From Paramyrothecium sp. XJ0827 (lineage: Eukaryota; Ascomycota; Sordariomycetes; Hypocreales; Stachybotryaceae): 64,000 nucleotides of DNA. A program made the translations under genes and the position numbers. The DNA is taken from contig JAJFPB010000007.1 of the NCBI GenBank assembly GCA_020881915.1, forward strand, positions 4,030,001 through 4,094,000, given 5' to 3'. This document shows, piece by piece, positions 24,829-35,636 of the stretch (its first letter is position 1; every line of letters begins with the position of its first letter). The notes beneath the pieces are model-generated. The model searched no databases, was not told where the DNA came from, and saw nothing but the letters and a program-made list of their open reading frames with translations.

Positions 24829-26247
24829 ATGCTGCTCTCAATTTATGCCATCACCCTAGTGCTTGCTACCGCAATCCACCCCTCGGGTGCAGTTCCAACG
24901 CCATCCGGCTCTGAGTGCTCTCAACGACGTGTGAGAAAAGAATGGTCAGTTATCGAAAGTGTGGTCGCCTCTTCCATATCCTGAATGCTCTCATCCAGGC
25001 GAACTCTGAGCAATCGCGAGCAGGACGCATATGCCAACGCCGTCAAGTGTCTAATGACAGCGCCCTCCAAAGGGCTTGGCTTCTACGATACATTGCAGAG
25101 CCGCTACGATGATTTCGTAGCAATGCATATCAATGCTACTAGAGGTCTCTCTGATTAGTTCTTTGAAGCAATTTACATCACTCACACACTTACAGGAGGT
25201 GATAACCCGCCGCCACTTGTTCCCGGCCAAAATCCTCGACGTGAGAACTTGGTTCCGTTTCTCTATTCATCTAACACAGAAACTAATCAGCTCTATATAG
25301 CCAACCCCGCTAATACGACCAAAGAGCTCCCGCCAACATTCGGCATCCATGGCATTGGCATCTTCCTCCCCTGGCATTGGCATCTTCCTCCCCTGGCACC
25401 GTTATGCCATCTGGACATTCGAATCTGCCCTACGAGTCGAGTGCAATTATACCGGGGCGCAACCCTATTGGGATTGGACCCTTGACAATAGTGCCTCTAA
25501 TGGCTCAGTGCTCACCTCGCCACTCTGGCGATCGTTTGGATCGATCTCGTCTTCAACAACGGGTTGCGTAGAAGACGGCGCGTTCGCAGGCATCACACTG
25601 AACCTTGGTCCGGAGAACTCCATGTCAAAGAACCCGCGCTGCTTGAAACGTGCCTTTGATGTGGAGCTGTTCGAGTCCAGCTCTCAGTACAAAGACCTTT
25701 ACCCATTCGTGATGTCAAGGCAAAATTATGCACAAGTCCAATACTTTATTGATGGACTCGACTTTCTCTCAGACCAGGACCGCGACAAAGGATTGTGGGG
25801 CGCCGGTATAAATCCGCACAGCCTTGGTCGCATGGCGGTCGGGGGTGATGTAAGTGTTGATACAATATTTGCCTTGCCTCGAACCACTGGACAAGCACAA
25901 GAACTTCACGTAGACTGATGCAAATATAGCTCCTCGACATATAATCCTCACCCAATGACCCGTTATTCTGGGTGCACCACGCCCTGCTGGACTATCTTTG
26001 GGCGAGCTGGCAAAAGGCCGATCCAAAACGTCTCATAGATATCTCCGGCTCCCGAACTATGGAAGGTCTGGGTCCTAGTATTGATAAGATTGAGAACACT
26101 ACGCTAGACACTCCTCTTTGGATGGGTTTCATGAATGAGGATATACCAGTGAGCAAGGTGATGGATCCTCATAACCAAGACGGCTCTGGAGTCCTTTGCT
26201 ATGAGTACGAGGACTCACCGTCACATAAGCGCGATAGAAGCCCTTAG
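24829..26247 (+). pseudogene. Broken tyrosinase (copper monophenol oxidase) gene
   Basis: Reconstructed exons are 24829-24944, 24999-25144, 25196-25240, 25301-25849 and 25930-26247. The 5' exon encodes a signal peptide and CSQRRVRKEW, the usual beginning of short fungal tyrosinases. CuA elements are visible: FVAMHIN, IHGIGIFLPWHRY and TGAQPYWDW. CuB is visible as INPHSLGRMAVGG and NDPLFWVHHALLDYLW, followed by the common end GVLCYEYE. Two lesions disable it. A 22-base unit at 25354-25375 is duplicated in tandem at 25376-25397, shifting the frame between the second and third CuA histidines. Then an in-frame TAA at 25942-25944 replaces the expected codon just before SSPNDPLFW. No AG lies between that TAA and the CuB coding sequence that could splice it out. 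Tyrosinases oxidise phenols to quinones. A paralogue at 32.3-33.7 kb is also frameshifted. Confidence 0.85.
25350..25398 (+). repeat. 22-base tandem duplication inside the tyrosinase gene
   Basis: The stretch is perfectly periodic with period 22 for 49 bases (about 2.2 copies). The unit begins attggcatcttcctcc. Twenty-two is not a multiple of three, so the second copy moves the reading frame. Confidence 0.9.
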
Positions 26248-27229
26248 CGTTGACCATGGCTCTTCAAGACAGCATGTTATATTTAAGAAGAAAGAATAAT
26301 CATAGGAATATGGAGTGTGTTGGAGAGTTCAATTAAACAAGGAAGCCATCACGAGGAGAGGTTTGAACACAATCCTGAAAGTCTGCAGCATTGGTTGTAC
26401 AATGTACTTCATATGGCCGGGTCTGAAATTCCTTTTGAGGCCAGCCAAGCTGGCAAATCAACTTAGCTTTCTTACTCAAGAGGCCATGGAGATTTCGGGA
26501 GCTTTGGATACGTGTGCCTATTTAAGAATTTTTTTGTGACTGAAAGCAAACGGATGGGTTTGGGCACGTATGTATTCGGACCGAAGACATTCTCTGCATT
26601 CTCTCAGGGGGGCCTATCCCCTATATTGTTCGGAGACCCAATAGTCCCTTAGTAACTATGAATTTGTTGGCGAGTGCTATGTTCACGGCTTCATAGATAG
26701 CGAAGGGCGGTAGGAGTTTCCCGTTGAACCGTTTTCTAGGTTAACTCGTCATGGCAGCCTCTCCAGAATAATGGTCAAATTGTCATCAGACACGAAAGTT
26801 GCCTAGATCAGTCAGTAATATTTTCTTTTGACGACATAGCATCTCGAATGCAGTAAGTTCTGGATAGAACGTCGATGATCTTCGGCTCTTACGTTTTTAC
26901 TCTTGACCAATGGTTGGAGCAACCCTATGAGCCTCATTCAACCGGCAGTAATACTGCTCTGCCAAAAGTCGTAAAGTAAGTGGATCGGCATTGAGAAGTA
27001 CCGGTACTGAGGCTTTGTCCAGCTCTGTCAGCCACAATTTACTTTTGCTGGTTTTAAACCGGCAAGCCGCCAATCACATAGCCAAACAAGAACCCTGCCT
27101 GCATGAGACCATCAGCCGCTCGAGGATCAATGAGGCTGCACGTTGCCAGCCCATTCGAGGACGATATGGGCTACCCCTTTCAGTGCGCAAAAGGTATCCC
27201 AATGTTTGCAAGCTACACGAACAACCACA
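26248..27229. other. Intergenic region
   Basis: 3' flank of the tyrosinase remnant and 5' flank of the CFEM-like gene. No gene recognised. Confidence 0.45.
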
Positions 27230-28455
27230 ATGAACCAAACTCCGTCCCTTTGTCCGCGGGATTACGCGCTCGCATGCCTGTTGACCTTCATGTTGCTTGT
27301 GCCGCAGACATCTGGGCAAGTATCGACTGTCAGTCTCAACACCTTCACAGCCTACAAGGCGCAACGAGCATGTGTCCGAGATTGCCTCATCGGCCCCCAT
27401 ACCAATGGAGTGGCTGGTGTGATCCGCGGTCTGGGCTGTAGCTCGCCGATGCTCGACCCATGCTTCTGTCGGAGTGGTATGGCGGCCGACGTGTCGTCCG
27501 GTATGACCAAGTGCATCAACAGCTACTGCGGGAGCAAGACTGCCGACCTGTCTTCCGCGCTTTCGCTATACGACAACTACTGTTCTCAAGACCTTGCCAT
27601 TACCGACGCTGCCACCGTTTCCCTCGACTCCGACGACGCCATGAAAGAACAGCGCGACTGCGTCCAGAGATGTATGATGAGCCGGCCACTAGGCGGCGGC
27701 TCAAATTTGCCAATGGCGCTGCAATGCACCCAGAGCCCGGCTTACAACGACTGCATGTGTCGTTCAGACTTGACTACGGAGGCGAACAAACATATAACAC
27801 AATGTGTATACTCGGAGTGCACAGGGAACAAAGATGAGGACATCTCGTCGGCCGTCTCGCTATACGGGAGTTATTGCATCGCTGCTCGAAACGCTGAACC
27901 GACAACTGACAGCAATGATGAGATGAGCAAGCCATCAGCAAATCCAGGAGATTCAACCTCGAACGGTGTGTATCCAATCGAAACATCTGCAGATACACTC
28001 TAACTTTGTTATCAGCAGATCCACCCACTAACACCGGATCGAATAATAACGGAAACGATAATAACGGAAACAACACTACTTCTGGTATCGGGAATAACTC
28101 TAGTGGTGGATTGAGCACGGTTGGGATAGCCCTCATTGTTGCCGGCTCAGTAGTCGCCGTGATCATAGCGGCTGCAGTATTTAGGCGCTACTACAAAAGG
28201 TCGAATCGTCATGGACCACAGGCATCATCAGAGCCGGAGCCCTTGATACCAGCATATCTGTCAATGCCATCAGAGTACACGCCGAGCGAGAGGGCTCGAA
28301 TGCCGCCCAGCGTGCCGACAAACTCGACGGATCAGAACATCAACGTGTGGCTTAGTGCTCTGCAGCAACAGAGACCACAACGGGCGTCAACGATAGCGTC
28401 AAGGTTTGATGAACGAGACGGGTACACCGACATACTGAGTCAAGGGCGATGCTGA
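27230..28455 (+). CDS. Single-pass membrane protein with two CFEM-like cysteine modules
   Basis: Exons 27230-27965 and 28019-28455 give about 390 aa. An alternative in-frame acceptor three bases earlier adds one residue. The ATG at 27230 starts a signal peptide (hydrophobic YALACLLTFMLLVPQ, ending TSGQ). Two similar modules follow, each with eight cysteines in the order CxxxC, GC or QC, CxC, CxxxxC and a final C about 17 residues later (about residues 45-120 and 140-220). This spacing is close to the CFEM pattern of fungal surface proteins. An Asn/Gly/Ser-rich linker (NNNGNDNNGNN) leads to one membrane helix (STVGIALIVAGSVVAVIIAAAVF), a basic stop-transfer RRYYKR and a disordered, Ser/Pro-rich cytoplasmic tail of about 90 residues. 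Known CFEM proteins act in adhesion, heme or iron capture, or signalling. The type I topology here suggests a wall sensor. That role is inference. Confidence 0.75.
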
Positions 28456-28649
28456 GCTGCTGGAGAATGTCAAATTGTCATGGGATCATTGTTCAGCTTG
28501 GGCTTGAATTCCATTGTTAGGCGTGCTAGTAATTCGGAAGTATGTCAAGGATATGTTTGTCACTCTGTCGATTCTGAGCCCTAAGTATTGTGCACATCAA
28601 ACGACTGAATATTGGACAGCAAACCAAGAGAATACTTGGGCCTGGCTGC

Positions 28650-30399
28650 TCAAGCATCGATATCCAACCGGCCACTGTCGTGTTGACCACCTATCTTTAC
28701 CATCCACTTCATGCCATAGTCCTTCAAATCTTGCCTCTCTGCAGCACCGCACATCTCAATGATCCTCGATAACTCCTTTACAACCCCTTCACGCTCGGTT
28801 ACAATATAACTGAGCTCCAAGCTTGGTTCTCTCTCATCTATTTGCAGCTGTCTCGCACCAATGATTGCTAACTCCAGTTCCAACCTTAGTTGGAGAGGCT
28901 GACTATTCATTCTCACGGCCTCATCGTAGGCTCGATGGAGGTGCGCTCTGGCCTCGCCAAGATGGCCTTTTTGCATTGCATGGGATGAAGGTTGTCTGAA
29001 CGTAAGCTCTCTGTGGCATCGCGCAATCCCGAGATGGGATCTTGCTGACGTGACTCGATCCCTTGGCTCGACAAGAGCAGCAAGCCTTGCGGCTTCTTTA
29101 TATAGGAAGATGGCCTCCTCCAACTGAGTACTTCCCGACTTGGTTCTCTGGAAATGCTCGTATTTACTGTTTCCACGCTGCAAGAAAGCTTCTGTCATTT
29201 TGCCAGTGTTAGGGCTAAATATATTGCAGATAACGAAGGTTTCGGGCTAGCTCTAACCTGCTGATAGACCCGCGACTCCCACTCTGCTGCTCAGCTCCAC
29301 CACCCAATTTTCCAGCTCAGAGGTTAGTGCTTTGAAGCCTGGGTCATTCGCTGACGAGAACTTGATCATTCCATTGTGATCTGCATGGATGGCTCTTTGA
29401 GGATAATCCTCAAGCGTAGCAGAAGATTCTTTCACAATCTGTAAGACATGTGTATTAGACATATTTCAAATCACAACAGTGAACCAGAGCCTTCCTTACC
29501 AGGCCGAGACGATTTGTCGCCAGTGCTTCGAAGAAGCAGACGAGCCTGAGATTCTGGAGGCCACTAGGGCGAGGAACTCTCAGAAGCTTGCGAAAGGACA
29601 TTTGAATGTCTCGGAGCTCTTCGGAACTCTTGTCTAACACGCTTAGGAGCCTCTTATTGGTATCCCCCGCGATGCGGAATAATGTTCGAAGAAACTCGGC
29701 GAGACCTTTCAAGTCGACTCCTCTCATTGGTGTGCCGAAGAAGGCAACTCCATGAGTGCACTGAAACATGGCCCTTCTTCTCTGATCAGGGTCGTCCTTT
29801 GCTAGTAAGAGTGCCTGACCGAGATCACAGTCAGCAACTTGTTAACGGCAGGACGGAATGGGGAAACGCTTGCCTTCTGAAGGACTAGGCCACCTAGGCT
29901 ATGACACACAAATATGAGTGGCCTCTAAAGCGCCCATAAGCTTCTATCATATCCAATAGGTTTCTTTCCTATGCGAGATCTGCATCTACTCACCGCCTGA
30001 TCTGCCTGACGTTGCTCGTCTTGTGAGATGTCGTAAACCAAGTTCTCGGCGTAATTCCGAAGTGTCAGTTGTGCCACTCCTGCGCTGACGCCGACGATAT
30101 CTGCATGATATCCAAATGTTAATATTCGCGCTTTATGAACTCGCTCCGGGAGAAGTGTTTCAATCCACGGCGGTTGTTCCGGATCTTTTGCCCACGATCT
30201 AAAGGGATTGCCTTTGATTCCATGGATGAAAACGATGCTTCAGACCGGTTAGTCCATGCCCAATAGCTAGCAGCAGTCCTACAACGTACTCCACAATAGG
30301 CTGGCCTGGATGTTCATGCTCGACTGCATGAAGCCCATCATGAACTTCGTTCACTCCACTTGAATGGTCTCGCTTCTTGAACAAGTCTCCAAACCCCAT
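28650..30399 (-). CDS. SesB-like serine esterase with helical (TPR-like) C-terminus
   Basis: Minus-strand exons 30290-30399, 29994-30237, 29874-29924, 29500-29814, 29258-29438 and 28650-29191 give about 480 aa. The ATG at 30399 starts MGFGDLFKKRD. An alpha/beta-hydrolase domain follows: DIVFIHGIKGNPFRSWA with the oxyanion HG, TFGYHADI, and VCHSLGGLVLQKALLLAK with the nucleophile elbow serine (CHSLGG). GVAFFGTPMRG and NDPGFKAL match the SesB/fungal esterase family; the catalytic histidine is likely in IHADHNGMIKFSSANDPGF. The last 180 residues are helical with a TPR-like pattern (LEEAIFLYKEAARLA, GEARAHLHRAYDEA). In fungi SesB-type domains occur at the N-terminus of NLR proteins and as stand-alone esterases linked to allorecognition. 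No NB-ARC domain is present. The third intron (29815-29873) uses a GC donor in the context AAG|GCAAGC. Confidence 0.8.
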
Positions 30400-32270
30400 T
30401 TTGTCGCCTTGTGGAGGAATGATACCAATGTTTTCACTGACGACCCAAGATCCAGCAACAGAAGTGCCGCGGGAGAAGAAAGAAGGTACCCAAAAGGGGG
30501 TGGCGGGATAGTTATAGCTGAAAACATTTTCAGCTGAAGGATAGCAAGTACCGGTACCCCTCAACTTCCGACCCTGGAACTAACAAGGGGTTTGTGCACT
30601 TCTATAGAGCCCGCTATTATTTACCTCGCCTATTTAACCAGCATTACACAGCCCGCGCTTAATCGTACTACGTCAACACCACTACGAGACAGCGCCACGA
30701 GGCCTCAAAGGAACAAAGCAAGCCTAACGCGTTCCGTTCCAAGATTGAAACTCCCCTTGCAAAATTGGAAAATCGACTTCTTTGACAACCACAAAACACG
30801 TTTGTTTATAAGCTACTGAAGTTGTTGAACGAGATTCATTGACAGGTTGTCTCGTTAACCCAGCTTCCCAAGTAACGTTTCACTATATTCCAGTAAGTTG
30901 GGCTAGCGTCTAGCGAAAGCAGGATACTTTCCGGACTACAGAACATGTTGGAATGAAGAGTTTGAACGACAATTCACCGGTCTTCTGCACATCGCAAGTG
31001 CCGGTTGATCTCCTTATTGAGTGTGTCGGATGATTTATAGTCCACTCAAGCTTGTTGATGAGGTCGGCGCCGAGAACGTGGAACTTGGTACGGCCTCAAT
31101 CATTACCAAGTGAGAGTGACGAATGCGACCCAACTGGCAAACTCAATAGGGCATTCCCATCAATTCGGATGTATTTAGCATCATCAATCCTAAAATACAA
31201 TCGGTACCAGACCAGCTGCTTTAGCCTCTGAAGGGCAGATTCTCGCCTAGATATGAAGATTTCCTCAATAAAATATCAAGTATTCCCTGTCTCCAACAGG
31301 CTTTGGCCATCCCTGGACGGTCAGACTTTTGGGGACAAAGAAAACTCGCTGCTTGAATACAGTACGCACTGGTGAAGGATGGCCGGCGGGAGCTCACCAC
31401 GTTCTAGTTAAACTTTTAGTCGCCAAATTATTGCTTGATATGAGGAACCTGGTGGTTGCTGCTAACGAGCATTTTGAGCACGCAGACTAGCATGGAGTTA
31501 TTCGGTACTATCAAGGCTAATTGACACCCGAAGATGATTTTTTGGAAAGACAACCTGGCATGGACTTGTGGACCTTGATGAAATGCAAGGCTCCAAGTAA
31601 TGAGCCACCTATTTAAAACTATTTTCTCGGCCCATTGTCGCCAATAAATTGAGATCGGAACGCTACGCCTATGTTCACCCATTCTGAGTTGAGAGTTGGT
31701 TTGCGAAGCTCCCACTGCCCGTGGATAACCTTCTCGAATTGATGGTTGAAGATGTGTTTCCTTCTATGTGGTGTTAGGACCCCACCGGCTGGGTTGGAGA
31801 TCCTTATGTGATACCAATAACCGACCATTCCATCAGCACTTAATCTGAACTCCTCTTTCTCTCCACTCTTCCTATTGACTTCGTTACTTGATATATCTTT
31901 GGTTGACATTACGGGTCTCGAATCGTGTTCCACTACGTCACCTGATTCTTTGTTCCCTTCCCTATTGTGGTTTCTGCAACTCGTGTGGGGCAACACTACC
32001 GGCCTGTGTCAAGTTGTAGTGCGATTGCACTGCCCGTCCAAACGCATGCGCATATATGCGAAGATGTGTAAAGATAATAGTTGCCAGGAACATGAGGGGG
32101 TTTCGGTTCTTCAGGCGGTGCTTCTCATTGCCTTGCTGGCGCCCTCTGAATTCCTTTATGCTTCGGGTGCCATAGCCGTTCCTGCACGCAGCACAACACA
32201 CCCAGGCTGTTGCAAGGTAATCGAGAAAGCAAACGTTTGCATCAACTCAATTCGCAAAAATAATTAATTA
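30400..32270. other. Intergenic region
   Basis: Promoter side of the SesB-like gene and 3' flank of the second tyrosinase. Open frames at 31428-31996 (minus) look partly protein-like (EFRLSADGMVGYWYHIRI) but no start, exon join or family could be supported. Confidence 0.4.
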
Positions 32271-33732
32271 TTAATCCATTAGTCCCTTCAATAGTACAAG
32301 CAGAAATATAGCTAGAAAAAAAGAAGTCCCGAGCCCTGTATCGAAGCCCATTCGAAATTGATGACAACGCGGGAGCTGACGCAATTGACTGGATCGCCCT
32401 CTTCTCAAGGGCAGCACATTCAAAGTTGAGATGCATATCCCTGGGACTTTTCGAGAAAGATGAAAATACAAATTGCTCCACCACTCAAAGTCTGCGCAGA
32501 TCAGATCGCTCTTGAGGTCCATTACCTCGGCAATGGTGACATTCTCACCAGCACCGGCCATCCACAGAACATGGTTCAGTGTGGTCACATTGCCATTGTC
32601 ATCGAAATAGGGCAAGAAGGCGTCAACTCCCAATGATTTGGGCTGGACATTGACGAGGGTGAGCGACGCGGCCACATTGGGGCCGCCAATCTCGGTCAGA
32701 CGAGCTGAGTCTTGAAGCTGCCACTCCCACCATAGACGGTCAAGGTTGGTATGATGCATGAAGAACAGCGGGTCGGCGGGAGACAAGGAAACGTCATCCA
32801 TCTATGCAGGTCAGTTTGAAATCTCGAATGGTGATAGAGTAATGTTGAGCGCGACTTACAGTGCCGCCGACAGCGTAGTGGCCGCTGACGTGGGGGCCGC
32901 CGAGGCAGCTGTTGAAACTCAAATAATTAGGCAAGGCCTGGCAGGCGCTGACGATGTCCTGAGAAACCAGATCGAATTGCTCCTGTTTCAGGTTTCGCTG
33001 GAGGCAAGTCTTTTCAGAATTGCGTGTCAGTTCAGTTGTCAAATCATGACGCAGCGAGGCAAATGCTCCATCGATAACGCAGCCTTGCGCGTCGAGTTTG
33101 GTCGACCCAAAGCCCGTCTTAGACTTGATGACCAGATGCCTGACTTGTTAAGAGGCGCGGCAGCTTGATCGACCTGTTCATCCCAGTATCTAGGTAGTCG
33201 GTTAGCAAACCCTTGGTAGTCGCACCACCAATAAGCAGTGAGTCCGATGGCTGTTGTCTTACGGGTAGGGGCCTTTATAACCACATTCGTTGCGAAGAAG
33301 GCCTTCGTGAACGGTCATGTAATAACGGTGCCACGGAAGGAAGGCACCCTGCGCATTTCAGATCAGCGACACGAAATCTTTTCGCAAATGGGAAGGGAGA
33401 AATACCACACCATGGATGAACTGGACTTGGGCAACGTGCGCCACTTGCAGGTCATCCCAACGGCTCTTGGCTCCATAAAGCCCTGTCTTTGAGGGAGCCA
33501 AGTCAGGGTTCATCAAACAAAGTGTCGACTTTATGTAGGAAGCCTTGTCCTTGGAACTCAAAGCGGACCTTAAACGCGTGTTCAGTATTTGACGTACAGG
33601 TCCGACGACGCTATCATCGAGATGAGACTAAGTTACGCACCATGGCTTGCGCACGCTGGGGCTGGTGCACGCAGCTGTGACAGCCTGAGTTGCGGCGAGG
33701 GCCGCAACAACCACCTCGAGAAGATTGACCAT
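32271..33732 (-). pseudogene. Tyrosinase (copper monophenol oxidase) with apparent frameshift
   Basis: Minus-strand exons 33641-33732, 33406-33568, 33263-33348, 32860-33189 and 32271-32801. The ATG at 33732 begins a signal peptide (MVNLLEVVVAALAATQAV) followed by CTSPSVRKPW. CuA is seen as LQVAHVAQVQFIHGVGAFLPWHRYY, written here as two blocks, LQVAHV and FIHGVGAFLPWHRYY. YPYWDEQVDQ follows. CuB has GGPHVSGHYAVGG and ADPLFFMHHTNLDRLWWEW. All metal-ligand regions are therefore retained. The frame changes inside exon 4, between about 33105 and 33165: NKSGIWSS is in one frame and KTGFGSTKLDAQGCVIDGAF in another, equal to one missing base or two extra. A 56-base intron (33110-33165) could bridge it in frame, but its GTCGAT donor is poor and it would remove residues normally present. 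The tail past the catalytic domain ends in a hydrophobic stretch (FFLAIFLLVLL). Confidence 0.75.
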
Positions 33733-35486
33733 GATGCTCGACCTGACTGTTTTGCGGAAAAGTTTGAGGCGGTAAGGTATTTAAAGGTGACGATCACTGT
33801 GCAATGGCAAAGAGCAGTTGGTTCTATACAAGAATGTGTCAAGGAAAACTGAAAGCAGCGAAGCATTTCTCTTATATAGTTTGATGCGTGGGTCAAAGAG
33901 TTGTCCATAGTCATGGATGTCATTAATGGTAGCCCTGTCGAAATACACTTCAAACAAGCCACCATGGTTCACGGCGAGTGGCAGCAGGATAATGCATTAT
34001 CCGATCAGTAACTCCCCGGAGTGGGATGCCGACTCATTGTTGCGGAGAGATTTGCTAGAGTTTGGACTCAGTATCTCACAGGTCGAGCTGCGGATGCTGT
34101 CCTCGGGCGATGGCCGAGGCGTATGCAAGATTCCTAGCGCAGTTCCTGCACCTTGACCCACAATGCACGCCGGTAATGAGCCGTATCGACGTGCCTGCCC
34201 AATGGAGTATAACAGCCGATGTCAGTGCCTGGGCACACGAGCAGAAAGCTGGGTAGGGATGGAGAAATGGCCCAGGATGTTATTCCTCCGGCGAGGCCCG
34301 AGCCGTGTGTCTCGGCCTTGGCCTCCGCAGCATGGGCTAGAAAAGCCGGCTCCAGAATGTGGCATTGCCAGGGCACGGAACTGAATGTTTGTACTCTCCA
34401 ATGATGAGTGCCACAGACATCAGAGCCATCCTTCAGGGTTTCACAGTGCTAGTAATTTGGTTGAGTTGACAGGCTACGCAGTCAGGGACCACCGCGTTTC
34501 ATCTTGTTACTTGTAGCTACGTACCTACCAATATCATGGTCCTGATATCACTTGGATACCAGATGAGTCCGGGCCATTGACGTGATGAACCGAATCAATA
34601 TCTGCCCTGCGAACCCCTGTCTAGATTGATGCTGTCTACCGGTGAGTGGAGTTGTGGGCTGTGGACTACGGCCGCTTTGGCCGAAGGTGGAGGAATATGG
34701 CAGAAATAGCCTTGGCACCCTAGATCCCTTGTTCCTCGGAATGACGCCAAAAAGATAACGGGTATCGCCGAAGTAAATTGACCAAGCGTTCTCAGGTCGG
34801 CATAGTAAGGGGCGCTCATGCCAACTTACAACTATACGCACATTAGCCGAGGAACAGTATACAGAAAGACCACGTCCGGCCGAGCATATTAAGCGACGAG
34901 TAGACTCGACCTCGAATGGTTAAATCGGAAAAGACCAGCCTTACTAGCTTGGGCTCTTCCAGTGGGCGTCCCCAAGGTCATGAGTTTTGATGAAATGAAG
35001 CCAACGGACATTGACAACAAAATGGAGTCACCTTGCCATTTGTCGTGGAAATATGGAACACGGCGTTTGAGAAGCGAAGCAATTAGGCTCTCATATCACT
35101 TCAGATTCTCGCGCAGCCAATTTACCTCTTCGATTCCATCATTGGGCGGTAACGATACTTTGGAAATCCGGTTGCAGGTTTCTTGACAAGTGTAGTACCA
35201 GGCTTGTACTGTGCAAATACACTCACTTGCTTTAACCTAAATGGAAATTGCTCTTCACTTCTCATGGTCAATCAACAGTATCGCAGTCAAACCCTATACC
35301 AAAAACAACTCATCCACAACAAGCTGCATCGAGAAGTCGCGCAATCCTGCTTGAGAATACATTAAATTATTCTACCTCATCCGCTTTCTGCACCAATACC
35401 TACATCTTAAAACACACACCCCTTCAAACAGTTGTCCCAGTTCTTGTTCTTCGTAATCTTTGCGTCCTGAGCCATCTTGCTGCGGC

Positions 35487-35636
35487 TTACCTGGGGAGCG
35501 GCGCTCTTGGTAAATCGAAACGCATACTTGGACGCCTGGAGCTCAATTTGAGCAGCATTCCCGCTACCCGATCCCCAACCCGCGCAATGACGACAATGAT
35601 GGCGACCCAGAAGAATCGTTTATCGTGTGCTTCCAT
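35487..35636 (-). CDS. Possible very small membrane protein
   Basis: An ATG at 35636 opens 49 codons reading MEAHDKRFFWVAIIVVIARV and then a basic tail ending PLPR before TAA. One membrane helix is possible. Two other minus-strand frames are also open across this GC-rich island, one of them continuing to a stop at 35407-35409 (ending NWDNCLKGCVF), so which frame is translated, if any, is unclear. Confidence 0.2.
   Translation of the reverse strand: MEAHDKRFFWVAIIVVIARVGDRVAGMLLKLSSRRPSMRFDLPRAPLPR

Noticed and set aside
31428..31996. Minus-strand frames with partly protein-like text
   Set aside because: No start, no supportable exon joins and no recognisable family; kept only as a remark on the spacer.
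33110..33165. A 56-base intron that would repair the second tyrosinase
   Set aside because: The donor GTCGAT is poor and the segment encodes residues (AAPLNKSGIW) that tyrosinases normally have between the copper sites, so a frameshift is the simpler reading.
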